Assembly: GCA_017623055.1 (NCBI GenBank)
Contig: JAGAPX010000031.1
Location: 1-64,000, forward strand
DNA from: Phascolarctobacterium sp.
Lineage (GTDB): Bacteria; Bacillota; Negativicutes; Acidaminococcales; Acidaminococcaceae
DNA length: 64,000 nucleotides
Reading direction: 5' to 3'
Positions within the stretch are counted from its first letter, which is position 1, and each line of letters starts with the position of its first letter. The notes beneath the pieces are model-generated. The model was not told where the DNA came from. It was given only the letters and a program-made list of their open reading frames with translations, and ran no database searches. A program made the translations under genes and the position numbers. Shown piece by piece: positions 33,777-42,808 of this stretch.

Positions 33777-34427
33777 ATGTTTACAGGCCTTGTGGCAGAA
33801 CTGGGAACGGTACAGAATTTAGTTCGTCAGGGCGAGTCCTACCATTTAACAGTTGCTGCTAAAAAAGTTATGAACAATTTAAAGATAGGTGATAGCGTGG
33901 CAGTGAATGGTGCTTGCCTTACCGTTGTGGAAATGACGGAAGGCAGCTTCACAGCAGACGTAATGCCCGAAACGGTGCGCCTTACTAACATTGGCGACTT
34001 GCGTGGCGGCGATAGGGTGAACCTTGAAAGAACATTGCGTTTGTGTGACGGTTTGGACGGTCACATCGTAAGTGGTCACGTGGAGGGCTTGGGTACAATC
34101 CTTAGCCAACGGTCAGAAGGCATTGCCGTTGTGGTTACCGTTAGCGCTGAACCCAAGCTGTTAAAATATATTTTGCCCAAAGGTAGCATTGCTATCGACG
34201 GCATTAGCTTAACCGTTACCCAAGTGACGGATAGTAGCTTTTCAGTTTCACTTATACCTCACACCGCTAAGGAGACTACCTTGGGCTTTAAGGCAGTGGG
34301 GGACAAGGTTAATTTGGAAACAGATATCATTGGTAAATACGTTGAGCGTATGCTTGGCTTCCATACCAAGGAAAACCAAGAGCTTACCCTCGACAAGAAT
34401 ATATTGATGGAAAATGGTTTTATCTGA
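33777..34427 (+). CDS. ribE: Riboflavin synthase alpha chain
   Basis: 216 residues built from two repeated lumazine-binding barrels: MFTGLVAELGTV with DSVAVNGACLTV in the first, and HIVSGHVEGLGTI with GSIAIDGISLTV in the second. The enzyme dismutates two molecules of 6,7-dimethyl-8-ribityllumazine to riboflavin. AAGGAGG, within the end of ribD, serves its ATG, so translation is coupled. ribBA follows after 15 bases. Confidence 0.97.
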   Translation: MFTGLVAELGTVQNLVRQGESYHLTVAAKKVMNNLKIGDSVAVNGACLTVVEMTEGSFTADVMPETVRLTNIGDLRGGDRVNLERTLRLCDGLDGHIVSGHVEGLGTILSQRSEGIAVVVTVSAEPKLLKYILPKGSIAIDGISLTVTQVTDSSFSVSLIPHTAKETTLGFKAVGDKVNLETDIIGKYVERMLGFHTKENQELTLDKNILMENGFI

Positions 34428-34442
34428 GGAGGATAAGATAAT

Positions 34443-35669
34443 ATGGAAGAAAAATTCAAGTACAATACTATTGAAGAAGCCATTGCTGCCATTAAAGCAG
34501 GCAAAATGGTATTGGTTACTGATGACGAAGATCGCGAAAACGAAGGCGATTTGATTATGGCGGCAGAGCTGTGCACTCCCGAAGCCATTAACTTTATGGC
34601 AAGGGAAGCACGTGGCTTAATCTGTATGCCTGCTGCTGGTGAGGTTATGGATAAGCTGCAATTTGGTGCAATGGTTAGCAAGAATACTGATAACCACGAA
34701 ACAGCTTTCTCCGTATCCATTGACCACGTGGATACCACTACTGGTATTTCTGCTTACGAGCGTGCTTACACCATGCAAAAATGCTGTGAGGAAGGTGCGC
34801 AACCTAACGACTTCCGTCGTCCTGGTCACGTGTTCCCCCTGCGTGCTCGCGAAGGTGGCGTGCTGGTTCGCACCGGTCATACGGAAGCAACCGTTGACCT
34901 TTGCAAGCTGGCTGGCTTGAAGCCCGTAGGCATTTGCGTAGAAATTATGGACGAGGATGGTCAAATGATGCGCACTCCTCACCTAATGGAGTTCGCTCAC
35001 AAGCACGATATTGTGTTCATCACCATTGCAGACCTTGTTGCTTACCGTAAGAACCACGAAAAAATGGTGCACCGTGTTGCGGAAGCTGATTTGCCCAGTA
35101 AATACGGTAAGTTCAGAATCATTGCTTACGAAAATGACTTGGACGATTTGTGCCATGTTGCCATTGTTAAAGGCGAAATCGCAGGCAAGGAAAATGTCCT
35201 TGTTCGCGTGCACTCTGAATGTTTGACTGGTGATGCGTTAGGTAGCCTGCGTTGTGATTGTGGCGACCAATTGGGTAACGCTTTGCGTATGATTGAAAAG
35301 GAAGGCTGCGGTGCTGTAATCTATATGCGCCAAGAAGGTCGTGGCATTGGTCTTGCCAACAAGATTAGAGCCTATGCCCTGCAGGATAAAGGCTTGGACA
35401 CCGTTGAAGCTAATGTACAGCTTGGTTTTGCTCCTGACCTGCGTGACTACGGTATGGGTGCGCAAATCCTTGGAGACTTGGGCTTGTCCAGTATTCGCCT
35501 GATTACCAACAACCCTGCTAAACGCATTGGTCTTTCTGGTTACGGTATTACCATTACTGAGCGTGTGCCTATCGTAATCGAAGCCAACGAATATAATGAG
35601 TTCTATCTTGATATTAAGGAAGAAAAAATGGGTCACCAATTGCATTGCGATTGCGGTTGCCACAAATAA
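34443..35669 (+). CDS. ribBA: Bifunctional DHBP synthase / GTP cyclohydrolase II (RibBA)
   Basis: 408 residues. The N-terminal half is 3,4-dihydroxy-2-butanone 4-phosphate synthase ([31 protein letters not shown]); the C-terminal half is GTP cyclohydrolase II with [20 protein letters not shown] (zinc cysteines) and [17 protein letters not shown]. It makes both precursors of riboflavin, from ribulose 5-phosphate and from GTP. An uncommon short tail ([11 protein letters not shown]) rich in Cys and His ends the protein. GGAGGA precedes the ATG; ribH follows after 13 bases. Confidence 0.97.
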   Translation: MEEKFKYNTIEEAIAAIKAGKMVLVTDDEDRENEGDLIMAAELCTPEAINFMAREARGLICMPAAGEVMDKLQFGAMVSKNTDNHETAFSVSIDHVDTTTGISAYERAYTMQKCCEEGAQPNDFRRPGHVFPLRAREGGVLVRTGHTEATVDLCKLAGLKPVGICVEIMDEDGQMMRTPHLMEFAHKHDIVFITIADLVAYRKNHEKMVHRVAEADLPSKYGKFRIIAYENDLDDLCHVAIVKGEIAGKENVLVRVHSECLTGDALGSLRCDCGDQLGNALRMIEKEGCGAVIYMRQEGRGIGLANKIRAYALQDKGLDTVEANVQLGFAPDLRDYGMGAQILGDLGLSSIRLITNNPAKRIGLSGYGITITERVPIVIEANEYNEFYLDIKEEKMGHQLHCDCGCHK

Positions 35670-35682
35670 GGAGGATATATAG

Positions 35683-36144
35683 ATGAACGTATTAGAAGGT
35701 AAACTTACTGCAAAAGGTATGAAAGTAGCTATCGTTGTAGCTCGTTTTAATGAATTTATCACCAGCAAATTGATGGGTGGCGCAGTTGACTGCTTGGTTC
35801 GTCATGAATGTGCTGATGAAGACATCACCGTAGTTTGGGTTCCCGGTGCTTTTGAAGTTCCTATTGCTGCGAAAAAATTGGCTGCTACCGGCAAGTATGA
35901 TGCTATTATCTGCCTCGGTGCAGTAATCCGTGGTGCTACTCCCCACTTTGACTATGTTTGCGCAGAAGCTTCCAAAGGCATTGCACACGTTAGCATGGAA
36001 TACGGTTTGCCCGTTGCCTTCGGCATCCTGACCACTGAAAATATTCAACAAGCTGTGGAACGTGCAGGAACGAAAGCAGGTAATAAAGGCGTTGACGCAG
36101 CTATGACTGTCATCGAGATGCACAATTTGTTTAAAAACATCTAA
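35683..36144 (+). CDS. ribH: 6,7-dimethyl-8-ribityllumazine synthase
   Basis: 153 residues with [56 protein letters not shown] and [24 protein letters not shown], the complete lumazine synthase pattern with the catalytic histidine in the TPHFDYV segment. It joins the products of RibD and RibBA and forms an icosahedral shell in many bacteria. Last gene of the operon; AAGGAGG lies upstream of the ATG. I see no strong terminator after it, only the hairpin repeat at 36176-36235. Confidence 0.98.
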   Translation: MNVLEGKLTAKGMKVAIVVARFNEFITSKLMGGAVDCLVRHECADEDITVVWVPGAFEVPIAAKKLAATGKYDAIICLGAVIRGATPHFDYVCAEASKGIAHVSMEYGLPVAFGILTTENIQQAVERAGTKAGNKGVDAAMTVIEMHNLFKNI

Positions 36145-36175
36145 AAATTTGCCATAAGCACCGTTATGCTTTGTC

Positions 36176-36235
36176 ACAGCTTGCTTATTTGCTCGACGTA
36201 CGTTTAGTACGCCATCGCTGCATAAGCTTCGCTGT
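36176..36235 (+). repeat. Imperfect hairpin repeat, copy B (after ribH)
   Basis: ACAGC (36176-36180) pairs with GCTGT (36231-36235), GCTTAT with ATAAGC, and the tip is CGTAC-GTTTA-GTACG (36197-36211). It shares TTGCTCGACGTAC (36189-36201) with copy A at 32564-32624. It has no U-run, so it is not an ordinary terminator. Confidence 0.6.
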
Positions 36236-36303
36236 TCCTCGCCTTCCGGTACTTCTAACAAATTTTTGAAGTTTTTACTTCGTTGAATATAGGAGAATTA
36301 TAT

Positions 36304-37164
36304 ATGGAACAAGACATTTTGACAAAAGGTACAGTTCCTGGCGTGCGCATTTACGCTCTGCGTACTACCAATTTGGTACGCGAGGCTGCAAAGCAACACA
36401 ACTGCTCTCACTTGGCAAGTGCTGCTTTGGGTAGAGCAATGAACGGCGCCCTGCTTTTGGCTGCTACTATGAAAGATAATGAACGTATTACCCTGCGTTT
36501 TAAAGGTGATGGTCCCATTGGTGAGGTTGTTGCCGACGCAGAAGGTACCAACGTGCGTGGCTATGTAGAAAATCCTGACGTTTTTCTTCCTTTGAAAAAT
36601 GGCAAGTTGGATATTGGCGGTGCCATCGGTGAAGGCAATGTTATCGTTACTCGTTACTTGCAAAACTCCGAACCCTTTACCGGTTACTGCGAGCTTGAAG
36701 ATGGCGAAATCGCTAGCGATCTGACCAAATACCTTTACGTTTCCGAACAAACTCCTGCTTCCGTAGCATTAGGTGTGCTCGTTGATAAGGATGGTGAGGT
36801 TACTGCTTCCGGTGGTTACTTTATTCAAGCTATGCCCGGTTGTGAGGATGAAGTTCTTGAAAAGCTGGAACACAATGTAAACTTTATGCCCTACGTTACC
36901 CAGCTTCTGGAAATTGGCTTCAGCACCGAAAAGATGATTGAGATTATCGGTAGGGACTTAGACGTTGACATTAAAGAAAGCGTTCCCGTAGAGTTCAAGT
37001 GCCGTTGCAGTCGTGAACGTATTGAAAGCGCACTGCTCTCTTTGGACAAGGCTTCCCTCGAAGAAATGAGTCATGACGAAGTAACAGAAGCTCACTGCCA
37101 ATTCTGTAACACTACTTATAAATTTACTGCTGACGAAATTAAAAACTTGCTTGCTGGCAAATAA
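36304..37164 (+). CDS. hslO: Hsp33 redox-regulated chaperone
   Basis: The start at 36304 (MEQDILTKGT) has AGGAG before it; an earlier ATG frame exists at 36283 without a good site. The 286 residues include VREAAKQHNCSHLASAALGRA, RFKGDGPIGEVVADAEG and the C-terminal zinc switch FKCRCSRERIESAL with HCQFCNTTY. Oxidation of these four cysteines releases zinc and turns on holdase activity, so the protein guards against oxidative protein unfolding, plausible in an anaerobe exposed to oxygen. recA follows from its own promoter. Confidence 0.96.
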   Translation: MEQDILTKGTVPGVRIYALRTTNLVREAAKQHNCSHLASAALGRAMNGALLLAATMKDNERITLRFKGDGPIGEVVADAEGTNVRGYVENPDVFLPLKNGKLDIGGAIGEGNVIVTRYLQNSEPFTGYCELEDGEIASDLTKYLYVSEQTPASVALGVLVDKDGEVTASGGYFIQAMPGCEDEVLEKLEHNVNFMPYVTQLLEIGFSTEKMIEIIGRDLDVDIKESVPVEFKCRCSRERIESALLSLDKASLEEMSHDEVTEAHCQFCNTTYKFTADEIKNLLAGK

Positions 37165-37167
37165 ACG

Positions 37168-37196
37168 ATTGACAGAACGAACTATCGTTTGTATAA
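37168..37196 (+). promoter_or_regulatory. recA promoter with LexA (SOS) box
   Basis: Consensus TTGACA (37168-37173) and TATAAT (37191-37196) have exact 17-base spacing. The spacer ends with CGAACTATCGTTTG (37177-37190), which matches the Gram-positive LexA box pattern CGAAC-N4-GTTYG. LexA bound here would block RNA polymerase until DNA damage. Confidence 0.9.
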
Positions 37197-37235
37197 TAAA
37201 TATAAGCAGTAAGAATAAACGAGTCAGGAGGACTT

Positions 37236-38273
37236 ATGATGGATACAGATAAAACTAGAGCGTTAGATGCGGCGTTACGCCAAATTGAAAGAGATTTTGG
37301 TAAAGGTTCCATTATGCGTTTGGGTGAAGCCAGCGCTAAAATGAATATTGAAGTTATTCCCACAGGTGCTTTGTCCTTGGACATTGCTCTTGGCGTTGGC
37401 GGTATTCCTCGTGGACGTGTTATTGAAATTTACGGTCCTGAATCTTCCGGTAAAACCACCGTTGCCCTGCATATGATTGCAGAAGCACAAAAAATGGGTG
37501 GCTACGCAGCGTTCATCGACGCAGAGCATGCTCTTGACCCGGAATATGCACGTAAGCTTGGTGTTGACGTAGATAACCTTTTGATTTCTCAACCGGATAA
37601 CGGCGAGCAAGCGTTGGAAATTGCTGATGCCCTCGTGCGTAGCGGTGCTATTGATATTATCGTTATCGACTCTGTTGCAGCATTGGTTCCCCGTGCTGAA
37701 ATCGAAGGTGAAATGGGTGATTCCCACGTTGGTTTGCAAGCTCGCTTGATGAGCCAAGCACTTCGTAAATTGACTGGCTTGATTGCAAAATCTAAATGTG
37801 CTACCGTTTTCATCAACCAAATTCGTGAAAAGGTTGGCGTTATGTTCGGTAATCCGGAAACTACTACCGGTGGTCGTGCGTTGAAGTTCTATTCTACTAT
37901 TCGTATTGACGTGCGTAGAGTGGATACTTTGAAAAACGGCAACGATATGATTGGTAGCCGTACCCGCGTTAAAATTGTTAAGAATAAAATCGCTCCTCCC
38001 TTCAAACAAGCAGAGTTTGACATTATGTACGGCGAAGGCATTTCTCACGAAGGTTGCCTCGTTGACTTGGGTGCAGAGCTGGATATCATTAACAAGAGCG
38101 GTGCGTGGTATTCCTACGGCGATGTTCGTTTAGGTCAAGGCAAGGAAAAGGTTAAAGACTTCCTCCGTGAAAACTCTGAAATCGCTAAAGAAATTGAAAC
38201 TAAAATTCGTAACGTAACCATTGCTAAGCTTGGTGCTGATGCGAATGAAGATGCTTTGAACGATGCAGACTAA
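37236..38273 (+). CDS. recA: Recombinase A
   Basis: 345 residues with [13 protein letters not shown] (Walker A), [31 protein letters not shown] (Walker B and L1 region) and [28 protein letters not shown] (L2 region). It forms the filament for strand exchange and stimulates LexA self-cleavage. CAGGAGGAC lies before two adjacent ATG codons (37236, 37239). Its last 11 bases overlap recX. Controlled by the LexA-box promoter just upstream. Confidence 0.98.
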   Translation: MMDTDKTRALDAALRQIERDFGKGSIMRLGEASAKMNIEVIPTGALSLDIALGVGGIPRGRVIEIYGPESSGKTTVALHMIAEAQKMGGYAAFIDAEHALDPEYARKLGVDVDNLLISQPDNGEQALEIADALVRSGAIDIIVIDSVAALVPRAEIEGEMGDSHVGLQARLMSQALRKLTGLIAKSKCATVFINQIREKVGVMFGNPETTTGGRALKFYSTIRIDVRRVDTLKNGNDMIGSRTRVKIVKNKIAPPFKQAEFDIMYGEGISHEGCLVDLGAELDIINKSGAWYSYGDVRLGQGKEKVKDFLRENSEIAKEIETKIRNVTIAKLGADANEDALNDAD

Positions 38274-38769
38274 AACTCCAAGAAATAAATTGGATACATT
38301 AGAGCAGGTTTATGGTTATGCCATGAACCTGCTTAATTATCGTGATTATAGTAGCAAGGATATGTTTCTAAAGCTTACAAATAAGGGAGCAAATCCTGAT
38401 GATGCTAAAAAGGCTATTGCTAAATTGATTAGCAATGGTTTTATCAATGAACTGCACTATGCCAAGCAGGTTTATCGTGCTTGGCTAAGCAAGAAAACTT
38501 ACGGTAGATTACATCTTTTGATGGAGCTGCGCCGTAAAAATGTCAGTGAAGAACAAGTTCCTGTTATTATGGAAGAGTTTACTGATGAACTGGAACTGGA
38601 AAATGCTTTGCACGCAGCAAAACATTTTATCCAACGTAATGAGAAAAAAATAAAAGGCAACGATGAAAAATTATTTTCCGCAGCGGCAAGATATATGGGT
38701 AATCGTGGCTTTACAAGTAGATATATACAAGTTCTATTGGAACAGATACGAACGGAGAACGACATGTAG
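38263..38769 (+). CDS. recX: RecX regulatory protein
   Basis: 168 residues, helical, with [40 protein letters not shown] and [15 protein letters not shown], the three-helix repeats of RecX. It binds RecA filaments and limits them. Its ATG lies inside the last codons of recA (ATGCAGACTAA), so translation is coupled. A terminator follows at 38845. Confidence 0.9.
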   Translation: MQTKTPRNKLDTLEQVYGYAMNLLNYRDYSSKDMFLKLTNKGANPDDAKKAIAKLISNGFINELHYAKQVYRAWLSKKTYGRLHLLMELRRKNVSEEQVPVIMEEFTDELELENALHAAKHFIQRNEKKIKGNDEKLFSAAARYMGNRGFTSRYIQVLLEQIRTENDM

Positions 38770-38844
38770 TAGTAAGCTTGACTTTTTTGTCAATTTTATT
38801 TAAAATGTAACTATCCAATCGTGTTAAATTCTCAAGTTATTCTG

Positions 38845-38878
38845 AGGCAACACTTTTGAAGATGTTGCCTTATTTTTT
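38845..38878 (+). terminator. Intrinsic terminator after recA-recX
   Basis: AGGCAACA (38845-38852) pairs with TGTTGCCT (38863-38870), followed by TATTTTTT. Confidence 0.85.
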
Positions 38879-39022
38879 GCCCTTATTAGAATTTTATAAT
38901 ACGTATTCAGATTAAATATAGATTAGAGAATTCAATGGAATAAGGACATTTGAGACAGGCGCAATTTTTGAGCCTGTTATTGTTGTGTAAAAAACCTTTT
39001 GAAACCATCACTAAATTAGGAG

Positions 39023-40567
39023 GTGAAGATCATTTTAGCAATTATTGGCACTGCTGTTGTTGTTGGTTTGGCTGGTGGCGCAATTGGCTACTTGGTTCGC
39101 AAAAATGTAGCTGAAAGCAAGATTGCTACTGCTGAAGAAACTGCAATCCGTATCATAGCAGAAGCAGAACAAACTGGCGAAACTAAACGCAAAGAAGCCC
39201 TTATGGAGGCAAAAGAAGAAATCCATCGTATGCGTTCTGAAATGGAACGTGAAAATAAAGAAAGACGTGCTGATTTGCAACGTCACGAACGTCGTTTAGT
39301 TCAAAAGGAAGAAAACTTGGACAAAAAGATTGATTCCTTTGAACGTAAAGAAGAAAAACTTGCTCATAAAGAAGCTCGTTTAGTTGCAACTCAAGAAAAA
39401 GTAGATGCTTTGTACCAAAAACAATTGGACGAATTGGAACGTCTTTCCGGTTTGACCAGTGAAGAAGCAAAACAAGAATTGTTAGATTCTCTTGCTGATG
39501 AAGTTAAACATGAATCTGCAATGCTTATTAAAGATTTGGAACAACAAGCTAAAGACGAAGCTGATAAAAAGGCTCGTGAAATTATTTCCTTGGCTATTCA
39601 ACGTTGTGCTGCAGACCACGTTGCAGAAACCACTGTTTCTGTAGTTGGCTTGCCTAACGACGAAATGAAAGGCCGTATTATCGGTCGCGAAGGTAGAAAC
39701 ATCCGTACTTTGGAAACCTTAACCGGTATTGATTTGATTATTGACGATACTCCGGAAGCAGTAATTATTTCCGGTTTTGATCCCGTGCGCCGTGAAGTTG
39801 CACGTATCGCATTGGAAAAATTAATCAATGACGGACGTATTCACCCGTCCCGCATTGAAGAAATGGTCGAAAAAGCTCAAAAAGAAGTTGAGCAAAAAAT
39901 TAAGGAAGCAGGCGAACAAGCTACTTTCGCAGTTGGCGTGCATGGCTTGCATCCTGAACTGATCAAATTGCTGGGTCGTTTAAGATATCGTACCAGCTAT
40001 GGTCAAAACGTACTGAACCATTCTGTAGAAGTTGCTAATTTGGCAGGCATTATGGCATCCGAATTGGGTGTTGATGTAATGTTGGCTAAACGTGCTGGCT
40101 TGCTTCACGATATTGGTAAGGCAATCGACCATGAAATGGAAGGCTCTCACGTAGAAATTGGCGGCGAAATCGCTAAAAAATTCCGTGAATCCGAACTGGT
40201 TACTAACGCAATCGTTGCTCACCATGGCGATGTAGAGCCTAAGAGCATTGAAGCTGTACTCGTATCCGCAGCTGACGCTGTTTCCGCAGCTCGCCCCGGT
40301 GCAAGACGCGAAACCCTCGAAAGCTATCTGAAACGTTTAACTCGATTGGAAGAGATTTCTGAATCTTTTGATGGCGTAGAAAAATGCTTTGCAGTACAAG
40401 CAGGTCGTGAAATCCGTATTATGGTTAAACCGGAAGTTATTGACGATGCTTCTGCAATCTTGCTTGCTCGTGATATCTCCAAGAAGATTGAAGCTGAAAT
40501 GGAATATCCCGGTCAAATCAAGGTTGTCATCATTCGCGAAACCCGCGCTGTTGACTATGCAAAATAA
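39023..40567 (+). CDS. rny: Ribonuclease Y
   Basis: About 510 residues: an N-terminal membrane helix ([20 protein letters not shown]), a long charged coiled coil (about 35-190), a KH domain ([23 protein letters not shown]) and an HD domain ([18 protein letters not shown]). It is the membrane-bound endonuclease that starts mRNA decay in Firmicutes. The start is odd. The frame has a GTG at 39023 that lies inside the Shine-Dalgarno AGGAGG (39018-39023) and so cannot use it; the codon correctly spaced after that site is ATT at 39032. No ATG or TTG occurs until 39068, which would cut the membrane helix. Coordinates are given from the GTG. Confidence 0.95.
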   Translation: MKIILAIIGTAVVVGLAGGAIGYLVRKNVAESKIATAEETAIRIIAEAEQTGETKRKEALMEAKEEIHRMRSEMERENKERRADLQRHERRLVQKEENLDKKIDSFERKEEKLAHKEARLVATQEKVDALYQKQLDELERLSGLTSEEAKQELLDSLADEVKHESAMLIKDLEQQAKDEADKKAREIISLAIQRCAADHVAETTVSVVGLPNDEMKGRIIGREGRNIRTLETLTGIDLIIDDTPEAVIISGFDPVRREVARIALEKLINDGRIHPSRIEEMVEKAQKEVEQKIKEAGEQATFAVGVHGLHPELIKLLGRLRYRTSYGQNVLNHSVEVANLAGIMASELGVDVMLAKRAGLLHDIGKAIDHEMEGSHVEIGGEIAKKFRESELVTNAIVAHHGDVEPKSIEAVLVSAADAVSAARPGARRETLESYLKRLTRLEEISESFDGVEKCFAVQAGREIRIMVKPEVIDDASAILLARDISKKIEAEMEYPGQIKVVIIRETRAVDYAK

Positions 40568-40582
40568 TTATGTTTCTTTTTG

Positions 40583-40609
40583 AAAGAGTGGGTTTCTTAC
40601 CCGCTCTTT
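40583..40609 (+). terminator. Hairpin after rny, probable terminator
   Basis: AAAGAGTGGGT (40583-40593) pairs with ACCCGCTCTTT (40599-40609) over 11 pairs including one G-T. The following bases (CCGCTTAT) lack a strong U-run, so it may also act as a processing or stability element. Confidence 0.55.
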
Positions 40610-40655
40610 CCGCTTATACAAGCAAAATAAAAATTGAATAGTGGAGGTGAAAACG

Positions 40656-41132
40656 ATGCAGGCTAAAGAAATAGAAGCACTGATCACCGATTTGGTAATG
40701 CCCGTACTTGAAGGTACTGATTTGACATTGGTAGATGTTGAATATGTGCGTGAAAAGGACTGGTACTTACGCATTTTTATTGATAAGCAAGGTGGCGTAG
40801 AAATTGACGACTGCCAGCTGGTCAGTGAAAAATTGACAACCATACTGGATGAAAAGGATCCCATCAAAGACAAGTATTTCTTGGAGGTTTCTTCCCCCGG
40901 TATTGACCGCCCGCTGAAAAAAGATAAGGATTTTGAAGCGGCGTATGGCACAAAAGTGGATATTATGTTCTATGCTCCTTGGGAAAATATGAAAACCTTG
41001 GTTGGCGTACTGGTATCCCATGGCGCAGACTGCATTGAAGTTAAGAAAATTATTAAGGGTAAGGAGTTCAAAAATCCTGTAAAGATTGAAAGAAAACTCA
41101 TTGCCAATGTTAGACCGCATATAGATTTTTAA
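40656..41132 (+). CDS. rimP: Ribosome maturation factor RimP
   Basis: The ATG at 40656 (MQAKEIEAL) is chosen because GGAGGTG is correctly spaced before it. The 158 residues contain LTLVDVEYVREKDWYLRIFIDK, GVEIDDCQLVSEKL and YFLEVSSPGIDRPLKK, the RimP signature. RimP helps assemble the 30S subunit. It opens the nusA-infB block, in the usual order for Firmicutes. Confidence 0.96.
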   Translation: MQAKEIEALITDLVMPVLEGTDLTLVDVEYVREKDWYLRIFIDKQGGVEIDDCQLVSEKLTTILDEKDPIKDKYFLEVSSPGIDRPLKKDKDFEAAYGTKVDIMFYAPWENMKTLVGVLVSHGADCIEVKKIIKGKEFKNPVKIERKLIANVRPHIDF

Positions 41133-41158
41133 AAATTGAAAGGTAGGAGGCGTAAGAA

Positions 41159-42220
41159 TTGAACGCAGATTTTATCTTGGCAATCCAAGAATTGGGAAAG
41201 GAGAAAGGCATTGAGCCTGAACTTCTGTTCCAAGCTGTTGAAGAAGCTTTGGTAACTGCTTATAAGAAAAATTTTGGTGCTACCCAAAATGTTAGAGTAG
41301 ATATGAATAAGCAAAGCGGTGAGATTCACGTATATGCTCAACGCACTGTTGTAGAAGGCGAAGCTGCAGAAGCTAATGAAATTTCTTTGGCTGATGCTAG
41401 AGAAATTGATGCACGTTATGAAGTGGACGACATTGTTGAAATCGAGGTTACTCCGAAAAACTTTGGTCGTATCGCTGCTCAAAACGCTAAGCAAGTTGTA
41501 GTACAACGTATTCGCGAAGCAGAACGTGGAATGGTTTACGAACGCTTCCAAAGCCGTGAACAAGATATCGTTACCGGTATCATCCAACGTATGGAAAAAG
41601 GTAATGTATATATTGACTTGGGCAAGGTCGAAGCAGTGTTGACTGTTAACGAACAAATCCCCGGTGAAATTTATCAATATCACGAAAGAATGAAAACCTA
41701 TATCATCGAAGTTAAACGTACCAATAAGGGACCGCAAATCATGGTTTCCAGAACTCATCCCGGTCTTTTGAAAAGACTCTTTGAACTGGAAGTGCCTGAA
41801 ATCCACGATGGCGTTGTAGAAATCAAATCTGTTGCTCGTGAACCTGGTATGCGTTCCAAAATTTCCGTTTATACCCAAGATGAAAATATCGATCCTGTAG
41901 GCGCTTGCGTTGGTCACAAAGGTATGCGTGTGCAAACCATTGTAAACGAGCTGCGTGGTGAAAAGATTGATATTGTTAAATACAGCGAGGATCCGGCACA
42001 ATACGTTGCTAACGCTTTGAGCCCGGCAAAAGTTGTAAGCACTGAAGTTAATCTGGACGAAAAAATCTGCCGCGTTGTTGTTCCTGATTATCAATTGTCC
42101 CTGGCAATCGGTAAAGAAGGTCAAAACGCTCGCTTGGCTGCTAAACTGACTGGTTGGAAAATCGATATTAAGAGTGAAAGCCAAGCTGCCGAAGAGGCTT
42201 ATGCAGAAGGCGAAGAATAA
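41159..42220 (+). CDS. nusA: Transcription termination/antitermination factor NusA
   Basis: 353 residues. The start codon is TTG at 41159, with TAGGAGG eight bases upstream and no nearby ATG. The order is N-terminal polymerase-binding domain, S1 domain (VTGIIQRMEKGNVYIDLGKVEAVL), then two KH domains (GACVGHKGMRVQTIVNELRGEKIDIV and LAIGKEGQNARLAAKLTGWKIDI). It binds RNA polymerase and controls pausing and termination. The acidic repeats of enterobacterial NusA are absent, as usual in Firmicutes. Confidence 0.97.
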   Translation: MNADFILAIQELGKEKGIEPELLFQAVEEALVTAYKKNFGATQNVRVDMNKQSGEIHVYAQRTVVEGEAAEANEISLADAREIDARYEVDDIVEIEVTPKNFGRIAAQNAKQVVVQRIREAERGMVYERFQSREQDIVTGIIQRMEKGNVYIDLGKVEAVLTVNEQIPGEIYQYHERMKTYIIEVKRTNKGPQIMVSRTHPGLLKRLFELEVPEIHDGVVEIKSVAREPGMRSKISVYTQDENIDPVGACVGHKGMRVQTIVNELRGEKIDIVKYSEDPAQYVANALSPAKVVSTEVNLDEKICRVVVPDYQLSLAIGKEGQNARLAAKLTGWKIDIKSESQAAEEAYAEGEE

Positions 42221-42222
42221 TC

Positions 42223-42492
42223 ATGAAAGTTAAAAAGATTCCGCAGCGCAAATGTGTGGGCTGCAATGAAATGAAGGATAAAAAAACTTTGCTACGTATC
42301 GTTCGTTCTCCGGAAGGGGAAATCAGCCTAGATTTGACTGGTAAGAAGAACGGTCGTGGGGCGTATGTGTGCCCTTGTGAGGCGTGCATTACCAAGGCGG
42401 TTAAAGAAAAACGCTTAGAGCGTGCTTTGGAAAAGCCTGTTAGCGAAGAAGTTTATCAGAAGCTGCTGGAGGATTTTAAAGATGGCAAGTAA
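42223..42492 (+). CDS. rnpM: YlxR/RnpM-family RNA-binding protein
   Basis: 89 residues starting KKIPQRKCVGCNEMKDKKTLLRIVRS, with GKKNGRGAYVCPCEACI, the YlxR (DUF448) signature. In Bacillus the protein binds RNase P RNA and is called RnpM. It starts two bases after the nusA stop and its end overlaps ylxQ by 11 bases, so translation is coupled. Confidence 0.93.
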   Translation: MKVKKIPQRKCVGCNEMKDKKTLLRIVRSPEGEISLDLTGKKNGRGAYVCPCEACITKAVKEKRLERALEKPVSEEVYQKLLEDFKDGK

Positions 42493-42775
42493 TAATATTG
42501 CCTTTGCTTTAGGATTGGCTCAAAAGGCTGGCAAGGTAGCTTCCGGTGATTTTGCCGTACGTAGCGCGCTTAAGAGTGGTAAGGCTAAGCTGCTCGTTGT
42601 GGCGACTGACGCAGCACCTAATTCCAAAAAGGATATGTACTATTTGGCAGAAGTTGCAGGCGTTGAAGTGGTTGAACTCTTAACCCGCGACGAATTAGGT
42701 TTTGCCATTGGCAAGGCGAAAAGAACTGCGCTGGCGATTACCGATTTGAATTTTGCTAAGATGATAAAGAAATAA
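42482..42775 (+). CDS. ylxQ: L7Ae/L30e-family RNA-binding protein YlxQ
   Basis: 97 residues from the ATG at 42482, inside the last codons of rnpM (ATGGCAAGTAA). ALGLAQKAGKVASGDFAVRSALKSGKAKLLVVATDAAPNSKKDM matches the L7Ae family of kink-turn RNA binders that sits at this place in Firmicutes. Exact role unknown. Confidence 0.93.
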   Translation: MASNNIAFALGLAQKAGKVASGDFAVRSALKSGKAKLLVVATDAAPNSKKDMYYLAEVAGVEVVELLTRDELGFAIGKAKRTALAITDLNFAKMIKK

Positions 42776-42808
42776 ATACCCCATGAAACTTTTTTAGGAG
42801 GTGGATGA

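Noticed and set aside
41129-42184. Long antisense frame opposite nusA
   Set aside because: Shadow of nusA; no ribosome site or family features.
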